From the NCBI RefSeq assembly GCF_003576455.2, contig NZ_CP032869.1, forward strand, positions 558,001-622,000: 64,000 nucleotides of DNA, given 5' to 3'. The position numbers and the translations under genes were made by a program. This DNA comes from Mucilaginibacter celer. Its GTDB lineage: Bacteria; Bacteroidota; Bacteroidia; Sphingobacteriales; Sphingobacteriaceae. Each line of letters starts with the position of its first letter. The first letter of the stretch is position 1. Below the pieces are notes generated by a model. The model was not told where the DNA came from. It did not search any database and worked only from the letters and a program-made list of their open reading frames with translations. Positions 35,601-43,890 of this stretch are shown piece by piece.

Positions 35601-36201
35601 AGGGTGTGTCCTTGACGAGGGGGATCTCTGTGCTTTTATAACCGATAAACGAAACCCTGATCACACAGGGGAGCGTCATGTTGTCCAGTACAAATTCACC
35701 TCTTTCATTGGTAACAGCGGTCTGCCGGGTATCTTTTATACTTACTGTGGCACCCGCCAGGGGGATGCCATTCTGGCCGGTGACCCTGCCGCTTACCCTG
35801 GTCAGGGGCACAGCGTTTTGGGGAGCCGGCGTACCTGTAGGCACTTTCCTGGAAATAACGATGATCTTATTTTCAATGGTATAATCGAAGGGCTGGCCGG
35901 CAAGTACACGGTGGATGACTGTTCTGAAATCTTCATTTCTCGCCTCGATGGTCACGGGACGCGCCATGTCAGATATTCCGCTCGGTAAAATAAAATCGTA
36001 GCCGGTTTGGTTGCTTATTTTTTCAAATACAGCCAGCAGGCTGGCGTTTTTTTCGGAAAGGGTAATCTGTTGTGCGAGAGTCCTTGCACTGACCTGCATG
36101 ATCACGGTTAACAATAAAAAGGTTGTTATGCGCATGATCTGCCATAGTTTTGAGGTGCGGCCGGGCGGCCGAACCAATTTTTTAATGTAAAAATTGTACA
36201 T
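32653..36201 (-). CDS. SusC/RagA TonB-dependent transporter with STN domain
   Basis: A 1182-residue outer-membrane transporter. I chose ATG 36201 (MYNFYIKKL), which resembles typical starts of this group; longer starts are possible at 36213 and 36258. After a signal peptide comes an STN signalling domain (LSEKNASLLAVFEKISNQTG, about residues 55-120), then a carboxypeptidase-like domain (VSGRVTGQNGIPLAGATVSI), the plug (ATGAFVQLDS; ILKDAAAASIWGVRSGNGV) and a large barrel ending near AFGLKAGL. The STN domain means that it signals through a FecR-type anti-sigma factor, and a FecR gene lies just upstream. It imports a substrate with SusD and TonB; the substrate is unknown. Confidence 0.93.
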   Translation of the reverse strand: MYNFYIKKLVRPPGRTSKLWQIMRITTFLLLTVIMQVSARTLAQQITLSEKNASLLAVFEKISNQTGYDFILPSGISDMARPVTIEARNEDFRTVIHRVLAGQPFDYTIENKIIVISRKVPTGTPAPQNAVPLTRVSGRVTGQNGIPLAGATVSIKDTRQTAVTNERGEFVLDNMTLPCVIRVSFIGYKSTEIPLVKDTPYLTISLAAADSRLEEVRVVSTGYQSLPKERATGAFVQLDSTLVNRRISTDVLSRLEGIVPGLLVNRNTLNSVTGGTDISIRGHSTLYANDQPLIVVDNFPYDGDINNINPNDVAGITILKDAAAASIWGVRSGNGVIVITTKKGRTNRQLLIDLTANFTSGNLPDAFYNPAFLDSKDFIGVEKTLFASGFYNTQLTSQRRLPVSPVVQLLADQRAGKIDADQVNSQIGILEKTDIRNDIEKYLYRRSLNQQYSLSLNGGGERNTYYFSAGYDHNTANLTGNKNDRLTLTSQQTFRPFRDLEVTAGINYVQGNAINNGISSLVTGGTYGKIYPYARLADADGNALAIVKDYNYSWVTDPVAQRGLLNWQYKPLDEIRNSDNSTRSEDIRLNAGLNYSFLRAFNAEIKYQYQNSASDVNNYYSRDSYYTRNLINQFTLVNGSSITHNIPLGGILQKSDSRLVSQRVRGQLNFNKAWSADHSVTVLAGAELNDAVTSANSNTVYGYDKDLQTSQFVDNISYFKQNPSGIFTRIPGQLGFSKLTDRYISYFGNAGYIYKNRYTFSLSGRIDRSNLFGVNTNQKAVPLYSAGLGWTASKEPFYKIPWLPYLKLRATFGYNGNVDKNVVAVTTIRQNTNNYYSNGLLFSNIDNPANPDLRWEKIRMVNMGIDFSTGNRRIWGSFDFYLKKGIDLFGDSPLAPSVGFISFRGNTANTSGKGLDLVLNSRNIAVGNFGWQSVFQLSYALDRITKYDVKQTAAGALAGGANIVPVTGNPLFAVYSYSFAGLSHDKGDPQGILNGVVSTDYTAIINSTALKDLVFNGPSRPTTFGSLNNTFSYRDFSLSVNIIYKLNYYFRRSSISYSGLYNGWYGHEDYTKRWQNPGDESKTTVPSAQLPPVDNNRETFYSYSSVLVDKGDHIRLQDVNVAYDIKKQAWKKMPFRYLQVYGYVNNIAILWRANHDQLDPDLYSASAYPLPRTFAFGLKAGL

Positions 36202-36295
36202 TCGTTCGAGCATGGTTATGCGTTGCACCTGTACATTGTCGAGATGGGTGAGGTGCACCGCGGTTTCTTAATTTGATAAATTAGGGAGTCAGCTT

Positions 36296-36332
36296 AAGCC
36301 AGGTCACCGGTTGCACCCGGTTTCCTGGCTTT
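36296..36332. terminator. Hairpin between FecR and SusC
   Basis: AAGCCAGG with CCTGGCTT arms, extended by CACCGG/CCGG(T) pairs, form a long imperfect stem. It is downstream of FecR and upstream of SusC, so it may end the FecR message partially or attenuate SusC. Confidence 0.6.
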
Positions 36333-36354
36333 AATTAACTAACTGATCGTTATC

Positions 36355-37470
36355 TTACTTCATGACGGTTACCCTCCTTCCTGCCACTTTAAAGCGGACT
36401 GTTCCGGTAGCCTCCAGTGCCTTCAGCACCTGGCTTATATTTTTATAGCGTGAAACTTTTCCGTTCAGCCCTTCCGTTGAAACGGGCCCCTCATAACCGA
36501 CCTCGATATCGTACCACCGGGCCAGCTGCCGCATAATGCCCCTGATGGTTTCGTTGTTGAACCGGAAATAACCGTTTTTCCAGGCAACCGCCTGCTGCGG
36601 GTCCACGGCTCGTATGGTGAGGTTATTATCCGATAGAACGGATTGCTGGCCGGGTCGTAATATTTTGGTGACCTGTCTGGCTGAAAGCATGACTTTGACG
36701 CTGCCTTCCAGCAGTGTGGTTTTTACGGACAGTTCATCGGCAAAGCTGTTGATGTTAAAATGGGTGCCCAAAACCCTGATCTCCTGCTGGCTGGTCCTGA
36801 CGATAAAGGGATGCGCTTTGTCTTTGGCTACCTCGAAGTAGGCTTCACCGCTCAACTGTACGACGCGCTCTTTCTGATCGACAAAGGAAGCAGGGTAGGT
36901 AAAGGAGGAGGTGTTATTGAGCCAGACCCTAGTGCCGTCGGGCAGCACTACGAACCATTGCCCGCTGTTCGGGGTGGAGATCGTATTGAACAGGGTTTCG
37001 CCCGGTGGCATGTTTCGTCCGTTCCTGTAGGTTAATTCCCCGTCTGCATTTTTGACGATCCGGATATTGCCCTGGCTGGCTATTTCTCCGTTTACCGCCT
37101 TTTTGAGGTCGATCCTTTCACCATCAGCTAAGGTCAGTACTGCTTTGTTCGAACCAGGTGATATATCATGGACGGCGGCTATCCCTTTTTTGGACGGATC
37201 ATCGAAAATAAGTTTTACGGTAACGGAAATCAACAGGCCGATCAGTACTGCAGCAAGGGTGATCACCACGCCAATCCTTAAAAAGGAAGATTCATTCCCG
37301 GGAAGTTCACGAAAGATCCGTCTGCCGACAGCCCCAATTTTCCGGGTGGAGAGTCCTGTCTCATGTTCATTATACTGCAAATACCAGTTCTCCAGCAAGG
37401 TTTTTTCTTCCTCGGTGCAGGTGCCCTCGTGATATTTTTTAAACAGCCCTTTGAGTTGTTTCTTTTCCAT
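36355..37470 (-). CDS. FecR family anti-sigma factor
   Basis: A 371-residue inner-membrane regulator. The cytoplasmic N-terminus (LFKKYHEGTCTEEEKTLLENWY) is followed by one transmembrane helix at about 66-86, then the FecR domain (LTLADGERIDLKKA; WFVVLPDGTRVWLNNTSS; AYFEVAKDKAHPFIV; LGTHFNINSF) and a C-terminal STN-like domain (VAWKNGYFRFNNETI). It senses loaded SusC through the STN domain and releases an ECF sigma factor. Normally a sigma gene sits directly upstream; none is present in the 850 bp before the next gene. Confidence 0.92.
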   Translation of the reverse strand: MEKKQLKGLFKKYHEGTCTEEEKTLLENWYLQYNEHETGLSTRKIGAVGRRIFRELPGNESSFLRIGVVITLAAVLIGLLISVTVKLIFDDPSKKGIAAVHDISPGSNKAVLTLADGERIDLKKAVNGEIASQGNIRIVKNADGELTYRNGRNMPPGETLFNTISTPNSGQWFVVLPDGTRVWLNNTSSFTYPASFVDQKERVVQLSGEAYFEVAKDKAHPFIVRTSQQEIRVLGTHFNINSFADELSVKTTLLEGSVKVMLSARQVTKILRPGQQSVLSDNNLTIRAVDPQQAVAWKNGYFRFNNETIRGIMRQLARWYDIEVGYEGPVSTEGLNGKVSRYKNISQVLKALEATGTVRFKVAGRRVTVMK

Positions 37471-37687
37471 AGCCGTTTCTTAGCGGGTTTAAGATATGAC
37501 GGGAAAGGGAATAGGAACCATAAGAGGAAAATGAAAAAAATATAGCGGTACTGTATTTTTACGGTGTTAGAGTGGGGATGGAGGTAAATATTTGAAGACG
37601 GTCTTTGGTCTGTTTTACCGAGTACAGGAAATAAGTTGTCTTTTTCGGACAATGAAAATAGAGGCTATATGCTGAAATTAAGATGGT

Positions 37688-37735
37688 ATTATTACTTATG
37701 GCATTGCCTACGGCCAGGCTTTAGTTCCCTCTACT
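37688..37735. repeat. Dispersed repeat fragment (TTATGGCATTGCCTACGGCC type)
   Basis: The text TTATGGCATTGCCTACGGCC with AGGCTTT matches the element at 58075-58130 at about 90 percent over 30 bases. I recall this sequence as a common dispersed repeat in Sphingobacteriaceae. It lies in the long gap upstream of FecR. Confidence 0.6.
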
Positions 37736-37760
37736 GGAAGGGGGCGCTGTTTTTTTCTCG

Positions 37761-37910
37761 ATGCAAATTGTAAGGCATGTAGTAATTGCTAATCTGCCGC
37801 CTGAAAAAGGCTGGATTTTATTTAAAAAACTGAAGCATAGGATTGAAGTTAGCAACCTTGACGGGCGAAGCAGTGATCCGAAAAAATGGCAGATTGACTT
37901 ATACATTTGA
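37761..37910 (+). CDS. Possible small protein of 49 residues
   Basis: An open frame of 49 codons (MQIVRHVVIANLPPEKGW, then LFKKLKHRIEV) in an 845-bp gap that otherwise holds no gene (37471-38316). The composition is protein-like, with a strand-helix pattern, but there is no family match and no clear ribosome-binding site. It could be the remnant of a larger gene. The rest of the gap, up to 38316, is AT-rich and must hold the promoter of the histidine kinase. Confidence 0.3.
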   Translation: MQIVRHVVIANLPPEKGWILFKKLKHRIEVSNLDGRSSDPKKWQIDLYI

Positions 37911-38316
37911 TTGTTGATAGGCTTACGCTATATCGTCAATGGGTTGTTTTATTACTAAATTTCGCAACTGAATTTTGTTATTTTTTTATTAAAATACTGA
38001 TAATCAATATGGTGTTATTTGGTATAGAATTAGTAAAATACTTCTTGTGTTAATTTAACAGTTCATGATTTCAGCGGGCATCTGCAGTGACTGTTCATTG
38101 ACGTTTAAATAAAAGATTTCCAAATCTTTGTTGTTCCTGCACTCATCAATTTGTGCGCAAAGCTTTTTGGGGTTTATATTTCATTAGGATTCGTGGGCAT
38201 TGTGCTTGCCTATGCGTAGCCTGACTTTTGTTCGATGACAGCACAGATAAACGCTTTAGCACGAAATCACCATTGTAAGAAAGATAATTATTAAAAGCTG
38301 AGAACTTATTGATTCT

Positions 38317-40617
38317 GTGATGTTTAACCGGGTTTTATTAATTTATGCAGTTATTATCTTGAGTGGGTTGTCCGAAAGGGTGCACGGACAAATGAGCAGA
38401 AAAGATTCTTTGTTATATAGTTTAAAAATATGCAAGACAGCTGAAGTCAGAATTGCAGCGCTGATATCTTTAACCACCTTCTATCTGGACGAGTCAGAAG
38501 GAAATGAAAGTACCCCGGATAGCACAGGTATTTATTTTAATTTAACCAGGAATGCTGTCAAAGAGTCGGGCACTTTTCAGGACCATACGGATTTGAAATT
38601 ACTCGAAGGTAAGATTGATCTCAGATACGGCCGTGTTTTAAAAGCAAAGACGATTTATGATGAAGTCTTTAAGCTATATACGAAATCAGGGAGACCAGAC
38701 AAAGCTGCTCTTGTAGCTTATGATTATGCTGACAGGGCAGATCACAGTATCCCCTATGAGGAAAATTTAAAGAATTTTCAGCATGTGCTTTCGTTATTTG
38801 AAAAAACGAAGAACAAGAACCTGCAGGAGGAATTGCGGATCAAGATCATCGATAACAGCAGCGCAACAGGTCACCTTGATTTTTCTGAGAAAGAACTTTA
38901 CAAGCTGATCGAGTTTTATGAAGCCAACGGAATACACAAGAAATATATCGCCTACGAAAAGCTGGCTTCATTACATGCGGTGAACGGGGATCCTGACAAA
39001 GAGCTTGACTGCGGTTTACAAATGCTAAAAAGTTTTCAGGAAGTATACGATCCCGGCTGGGCGGATTTTTACTATCACCGAATGGCTATGATTTATAGGG
39101 ATCTGAGCCAATATAAAAACAGTTTGTTCTGGGCAAAAAAAGCATTGTTGGTATGTCACGATAAGGAAATGCTTTTCATTCTTCACAGCCTTATCACTAA
39201 TTTGTTATTAAAGACAAACAAGCCTGGCGAAGCTCTCCGCCTTTTTAAGGCAACACATTATAATTTTACTGATACTGCCGGAGATTATAATCGTTTGGCA
39301 GCAAGGATATATGGTGATTGCTACACCGCACTTAAGCAATATGAAAAAGCAGAATTTTATTATCTGGAAATGCTTAAATACCAAAAAATGGACCCGTATA
39401 ACAGGGAACATTTTTACAATGCCAATTATACATTAGGGGAATTTTATGTTCACACCGGGCGGTACGATAAAGGAAGAATATATTTGAATAAGGTGTTAAA
39501 AATGGATAAGGGAATTGTGCCTGTTGTATTTCTGAGAAATATAAACTATCTGCTTTCAGTAGCTGATTCCGCTTCGGGAAATTTCAAAGGTGCCCTGCAA
39601 TATTTTCAGGATTATAAAATATTGAATGATTCAATATTCAACATTGCCAAAAGCAAGCAGATCACGGACATTCAGTTAAGGTATAATGTGAAGGGAAAAG
39701 ACAAAGACATTTTGATAAAAGCGAAAGATATTGCATTGCTTAAAAAACAGGCCCTTTTGAAGGAGACACAATTGCAGAATGTTAAATCGTCGAGGAAGCT
39801 CACGGTAGCAGCAATCGTCGTGCTCTTGTTATTACTTGGCGGACTTTATGGTCGATCTAAATTCAAACAGCGGCTTACCGATCAACTGCGAACCAGTCGT
39901 GAAGAAATTAATGGTAAAAATAAGGTTTTGATTAACCTGATCAGTGAAAAGGATGCCTTGCTTGCAGAGAAGGATAGTTTAATCACTGAAAAAGAGTGGT
40001 TGATCCGTGAAATTCATCATAGGGTCAAAAATAATCTTCAAATTACGATAAGCTTACTTAATCTTCAATCGGCCTACATTAGTAATGAATCCGCGTTGGA
40101 GGCGATCCGAAACAGTCAAATGCGTATGCACTCAATGTCATTAATTCATCAAAAACTGTATCAGTCACAAGGCATGACTTTTATAAATTCCACAGATTAC
40201 ATTTATGAGTTAATGAATTACTTAAAAGAAAGTTATAGTGGGCACAGTAACATTGCTTATGTTTTAAATGTACAATCTGCGGAAATTGATGTGAGCCAGG
40301 CTGTTCCTGTCGGATTGATCATCAATGAAGCCGTCACTAATGCCGTGAAATATGCATTTCCAGATGGAAGAAGAGGTAGTATAGCCATATCGTTCCATCA
40401 GGATGCAGATCATCAATATCACCTCCTAATGACTGACGACGGGGTTGGTTTGCCTGCTGGCTTTCATTTGACGTCGGCTAATACATTAGGGATGAACCTG
40501 ATGAAAGGACTTTCCTATCAGCTGAACGGAGATATTCGTATAGAAAACAACAATGGTACGCAAATAAGTATCCATTTTAAACCGATAGAAGTTATTTCTG
40601 AGGAGCATCGGATTTGA
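38317..40617 (+). CDS. TPR-containing sensor histidine kinase (HisKA_2 type)
   Basis: A 766-residue sensor. A signal peptide (residues 1-24) leads to a periplasmic helical region with tetratricopeptide-like repeats (about 60-440), a transmembrane helix at about 493-511 and a coiled coil (EEINGKNKVLINLISEKDAL, repeated LxxEKD units). The HisKA_2 dimerisation domain follows with the phospho-acceptor His in REIHHRVKNNLQ (H567 or H568), then a HATPase_c domain: N box INEAVTNAVKYAF, G1 TDDGVGLP, G2 GMNLMKGL. The HisKA_2 family is typical of this phylum. No response regulator lies beside it, but a decayed receiver-like remnant is at 42108. Confidence 0.92.
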   Translation: MMFNRVLLIYAVIILSGLSERVHGQMSRKDSLLYSLKICKTAEVRIAALISLTTFYLDESEGNESTPDSTGIYFNLTRNAVKESGTFQDHTDLKLLEGKIDLRYGRVLKAKTIYDEVFKLYTKSGRPDKAALVAYDYADRADHSIPYEENLKNFQHVLSLFEKTKNKNLQEELRIKIIDNSSATGHLDFSEKELYKLIEFYEANGIHKKYIAYEKLASLHAVNGDPDKELDCGLQMLKSFQEVYDPGWADFYYHRMAMIYRDLSQYKNSLFWAKKALLVCHDKEMLFILHSLITNLLLKTNKPGEALRLFKATHYNFTDTAGDYNRLAARIYGDCYTALKQYEKAEFYYLEMLKYQKMDPYNREHFYNANYTLGEFYVHTGRYDKGRIYLNKVLKMDKGIVPVVFLRNINYLLSVADSASGNFKGALQYFQDYKILNDSIFNIAKSKQITDIQLRYNVKGKDKDILIKAKDIALLKKQALLKETQLQNVKSSRKLTVAAIVVLLLLLGGLYGRSKFKQRLTDQLRTSREEINGKNKVLINLISEKDALLAEKDSLITEKEWLIREIHHRVKNNLQITISLLNLQSAYISNESALEAIRNSQMRMHSMSLIHQKLYQSQGMTFINSTDYIYELMNYLKESYSGHSNIAYVLNVQSAEIDVSQAVPVGLIINEAVTNAVKYAFPDGRRGSIAISFHQDADHQYHLLMTDDGVGLPAGFHLTSANTLGMNLMKGLSYQLNGDIRIENNNGTQISIHFKPIEVISEEHRI

Positions 40618-40656
40618 TAAACAATATGCAAAAATTTGAAGAGTATCGTTGGACAT

Positions 40657-40725
40657 GAAAATTGATGCTCCGATCCCAGGGCTGCCACCTGTAACAAGAG
40701 CTGTTTTTCCTTTTGGTAGTGTCAC
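40657..40725 (-). pseudogene. N-terminal fragment of a short-chain dehydrogenase (SDR)
   Basis: Read on the minus strand, LPKGKTALVTGGSPGIGASI is the unmistakable start of an SDR with its TGxxxGIG NAD(P)-binding motif. The similarity stops after about 22 residues. What follows overlaps the 3' end of the histidine kinase and has no SDR features. The remnant lies between the two kinase genes and marks an old deletion or insertion. Confidence 0.75.
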
Positions 40726-40805
40726 GGGTTATTTTATTAATGTTCGATAATTGTACCGGTTCATCCGGAACGGCCCAAAAGGCCTGGGCAAGCCTGGACG
40801 TAGCT

Positions 40806-41879
40806 TTATTGAAGATTTTTCCCGGCAGTTCGGTGAATTGGTAGGGTAAAATAAAGTACGAACCCGCGATTTTCATAACAGCCTGCCTTAACTTGCCCCC
40901 CTTGAGATTCAATTATATTTCTTGCCTGCGACAAACCAGACGCTGATCCTTTTCCCAGTCTCGCACACCGGGCCTCAGCCAGTTTGAAAAGATCCCCCTC
41001 TTTATCCTGTGCAAATATGGAACCGGTGCCTGAAACGGCAACCTCAACCATGGTCTCCTTTTTTATCAGGCCAATGGTTATTTTTGACGCCGGTGCTGAA
41101 AGATTTAAAGAATTAATAAGATAGCTAATGAGCGCCCTGATGATTTGATGTTTGTCTGCTTTTACCCAGGCCGGCCCGTCAATGGATTGCTCAAATTTAT
41201 GTGACGGATAGGTCGTCCGTATCTCGCCGATAATTACGTCGATTATTTTTGTGAGCTCGAATTCAGTAAGCCTATGCCTGGATGACTGATCCTGAGTGCT
41301 TATCCTATACTCCTCCAATAGCCGGATCATGCTGTCCGTTTGCATGTCTAAAATGCTGAGTGTTTGGGAAACACGTTTGTTGAATTCAAACGGCAGCATA
41401 TTCATAGCTGATTGTGTGTTCAGTTTAATAAGCGTAAGCGGGCTCCGAAGTTCGTGGTTCATGACCGCGAAACCGAGCCTTTCTGCTACAACCTGCTGGG
41501 TCACATCTTCAGCCGTCCCTATGATCTTGTCTGGTTTACCCCATCGCCTGTGATAAGGAGTTCCGGTTACCCTGAACCATTTAACCTCACCTTTCCGTGT
41601 GCATACTTTCAGGCGTATGTCGAATTGCTGACCGCAGATCAACGCTTTCTGGTATTCGCGGGACAGGTTAAGTAACTGAGGAAAGCGCAGGATAGAAATA
41701 ACATCAACCATATCCACGGGTTGATTATTTTGTAGTTCCAGTATTCTACGAAGGCTGGGACAAATGGTCAGTTTTTCTGTTTCGGTATCGATTTTCCAAT
41801 AACCAATATGATCGTCACTTTTATGCTCAATCGCGGTGTAATGATAAGAGTCGGGGTAATTAAGTACGGCGTTTTTCAT
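40806..41879 (-). CDS. PAS-domain histidine kinase
   Basis: A 357-residue soluble kinase starting at MKNAVLNYPDS. A PAS domain (about 20-125) precedes a HisKA domain with the acceptor His in MNHELRSPLTL (H142). The ATPase domain is present but degenerate. The N box is RALISYLINSLN, and the G1 box DxGxG is replaced by SGTGSIF. The G2 region GSASGLSQARNIIESQGG is recognisable. It may be a slow or inactive kinase. There is no transmembrane segment and no adjacent regulator. Confidence 0.82.
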   Translation of the reverse strand: MKNAVLNYPDSYHYTAIEHKSDDHIGYWKIDTETEKLTICPSLRRILELQNNQPVDMVDVISILRFPQLLNLSREYQKALICGQQFDIRLKVCTRKGEVKWFRVTGTPYHRRWGKPDKIIGTAEDVTQQVVAERLGFAVMNHELRSPLTLIKLNTQSAMNMLPFEFNKRVSQTLSILDMQTDSMIRLLEEYRISTQDQSSRHRLTEFELTKIIDVIIGEIRTTYPSHKFEQSIDGPAWVKADKHQIIRALISYLINSLNLSAPASKITIGLIKKETMVEVAVSGTGSIFAQDKEGDLFKLAEARCARLGKGSASGLSQARNIIESQGGQVKAGCYENRGFVLYFTLPIHRTAGKNLQ

Positions 41880-42107
41880 AGGTAAGATACTTTCAGAATA
41901 ATTTATAGAGCCAGACACCAAAACGGCGCAATCACTTTTTATAAAACACAGTGTTGCGAAGATCCGGGGTTTGGTCCCTGTATATCAATATCTAATTATA
42001 TGCCATTGTTATAAGTTATTGGTATTTAGTAAATTAAGTCTTGATCTTAAGTTGGTTTTTTTCGTTATTTCGTAAATCATCTGCTGCGATACGTCATGGA
42101 GTGAGTT

Positions 42108-42293
42108 TTGTCTGAAGAGGACGGCAGCAGGATCCGCAGGATGGATGGGTTTGAATTGGTAAAGAAAGCATCCTGGCAGGTGGTTTGCAGAATGCGTAAT
42201 CTTAAAAGTCATATTTGGTCAGTTATAATCACTGTATTTGATGGTTATGAGAGAAAGCGCATGGCGGAAGTCTTAAATCTTTCCGGATATTGA
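42108..42293 (+). pseudogene. Possible remnant of a response-regulator receiver domain
   Basis: The frame reads RMDGFELVKKASW, then WSVIITVFDGYERKRMAEVL. This is close to the MDGFEL and IIxLTxxD..xKxxAE.. blocks of receiver domains, but the stretch between is damaged and the N-terminal acidic cluster and the output domain are missing. It lies in a 640-bp gap (41880-42520) between two intact genes that otherwise holds nothing I can name. A real small protein remains possible. Confidence 0.35.
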
Positions 42294-42520
42294 CCATCAT
42301 TATCATTTTTTCAATCAGAGCCGCAAAATGGAGTGTCGATGATCTTTCCCGATATCCTGCATTCAGCAGGATCTGATCAAAGCAGGGTAATCATAACATT
42401 CAGAAATCCAAATCAGGAGTGGATTTATGATTTAAAGTAATGAAATAAGAATATGAAAAATGTTAATTCGTTGATTGTCATTGCATTGTTTGATGGTATG
42501 GATTTGGATAAAATCCCGGT

Positions 42521-43465
42521 ATGAAAGATATTAAAATCGCTATTTTAGATGATTACCAGCAGGCCTCTTCAACATTCGGCGACTGGTCTGTTATAAGGCA
42601 AGATGCGGAAGTGACTGTTTTTTCGGAGTACATCGGTGATGAAAAGACCCTCTCCGAAGCTTTAAAGCCTTTTTCAATTGTTTGTATCATGAGGGAGAGA
42701 ACCCTTATTACGGCAGGACTACTGGGTTCGTTACCCAATTTAAAGCTGATCGTTTCAACGGGGCCGCGTAATGCCGCAATTGATCTGGAGGCTGTGAAGG
42801 CGCACGGTATTGAGTTGGCAAATACAGGTTACGTCGGTTCCGGCGCACCTGAGCTGACCTGGGCGCTGATCATGGCGGCAGGCCGCGGAATTGTCAACGA
42901 GAACCAGTCACTCAGGAACGGAGGGTGGCAAATCGGAGTCGGTTCCGACCTCAGCGGAAAGACCCTTGGCATTGTTGGCTTGGGCAATATAGGGAGAAAA
43001 ATTGCTCAGATCGGACAGGTATTCGATATGCGTGTGATTGCCTGGAGTGATAGTCTTACGGCTGAAGAAGCTGCCCGGTATGGTGTAACTTATGTCAGTA
43101 AGGCGGACCTTTTTCGCGAATCGGATTTTCTTACCGTACATCTTGTGCTGAGTGAGCGAAGCCGGGGAGTCATCAGCGATAAGGAACTGTCGCTGATGAA
43201 ACCGGGCGCTTTTTTAATTAATACTTCAAGGGGCCCTTTGATAAATGAGGAAGCATTGGTCAAAGTCCTCTCGGAAGGCAGGATTGCCGGCGCCGCCCTG
43301 GATGTATTCGATACTGAACCCTTACCGGCCGGGCACCCGTTCAGAACCATGGATAATGTTTTGGCTACCCCACACATCGGCTATGTTACCAATGATACTT
43401 ACAAGGTTTTCTTTGATGATACGGTGGCCGCGATCGAGGCCTGGCTGAAGAAACAAGTAAAATAA
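42521..43465 (+). CDS. D-2-hydroxyacid dehydrogenase (NAD-dependent)
   Basis: A 314-residue cytosolic oxidoreductase that interconverts a 2-keto acid and a D-2-hydroxy acid with NAD(P). The nucleotide-binding GLGNIG is at residues 153-158. The family signature FLTVHLVLSERSRGVIS and NTSRGPLINEEALV (with catalytic Arg near 235) follow, and TPHIGYVT carries the catalytic His. The substrate cannot be told; phosphoglycerate, lactate, glyoxylate or hydroxypyruvate are all possible. It is monocistronic. Confidence 0.9.
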   Translation: MKDIKIAILDDYQQASSTFGDWSVIRQDAEVTVFSEYIGDEKTLSEALKPFSIVCIMRERTLITAGLLGSLPNLKLIVSTGPRNAAIDLEAVKAHGIELANTGYVGSGAPELTWALIMAAGRGIVNENQSLRNGGWQIGVGSDLSGKTLGIVGLGNIGRKIAQIGQVFDMRVIAWSDSLTAEEAARYGVTYVSKADLFRESDFLTVHLVLSERSRGVISDKELSLMKPGAFLINTSRGPLINEEALVKVLSEGRIAGAALDVFDTEPLPAGHPFRTMDNVLATPHIGYVTNDTYKVFFDDTVAAIEAWLKKQVK

Positions 43466-43890
43466 CAACAGTGCCATTACCTTTTTTTGAAAAAAACAAG
43501 ATACTTATGGGCGTTATGTCCGGCCGCCCTGTTCATGATGATTGACCTTCCCGGATACCATACTACCGCTTTTTGTTTTTATAACAATGCACCTGAACTT
43601 ATCTTACTTTCTTTTGTATGCCCCGAAAAGTTGAACATGCTCAGACAGGTCTTTTGACGAGAGTTGATGCCGCAGGAAACCGGCAGCCTGGTCCCATAGC
43701 GCCCTGAAGCCCGGTCTAAACTGATCTCCGTCCTGCGGTCATGAAACGGCTATCCATGACCGCGAGCGTTACTGCCGTTTCAAGGCCTGTAGCTGAGTCT
43801 CCCAATAATTAATATCGCGTTTCAGGATAGTGGTCCCGGGAATTAAGTTGATTCCGGATCAGGTATAGTTAAAGCTGCAGTACCACCTGT
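43466..43890. other. Intergenic gap with possible coding remnant
   Basis: This 425-bp stretch has no intact gene. On the minus strand, around 43630-43840, two open pieces (FRALWDQAAGFLRHQ; ILKRDINYWETQLQALKRQ) look like parts of a helical protein broken by stops. I cannot name a parent family. Confidence 0.3.
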
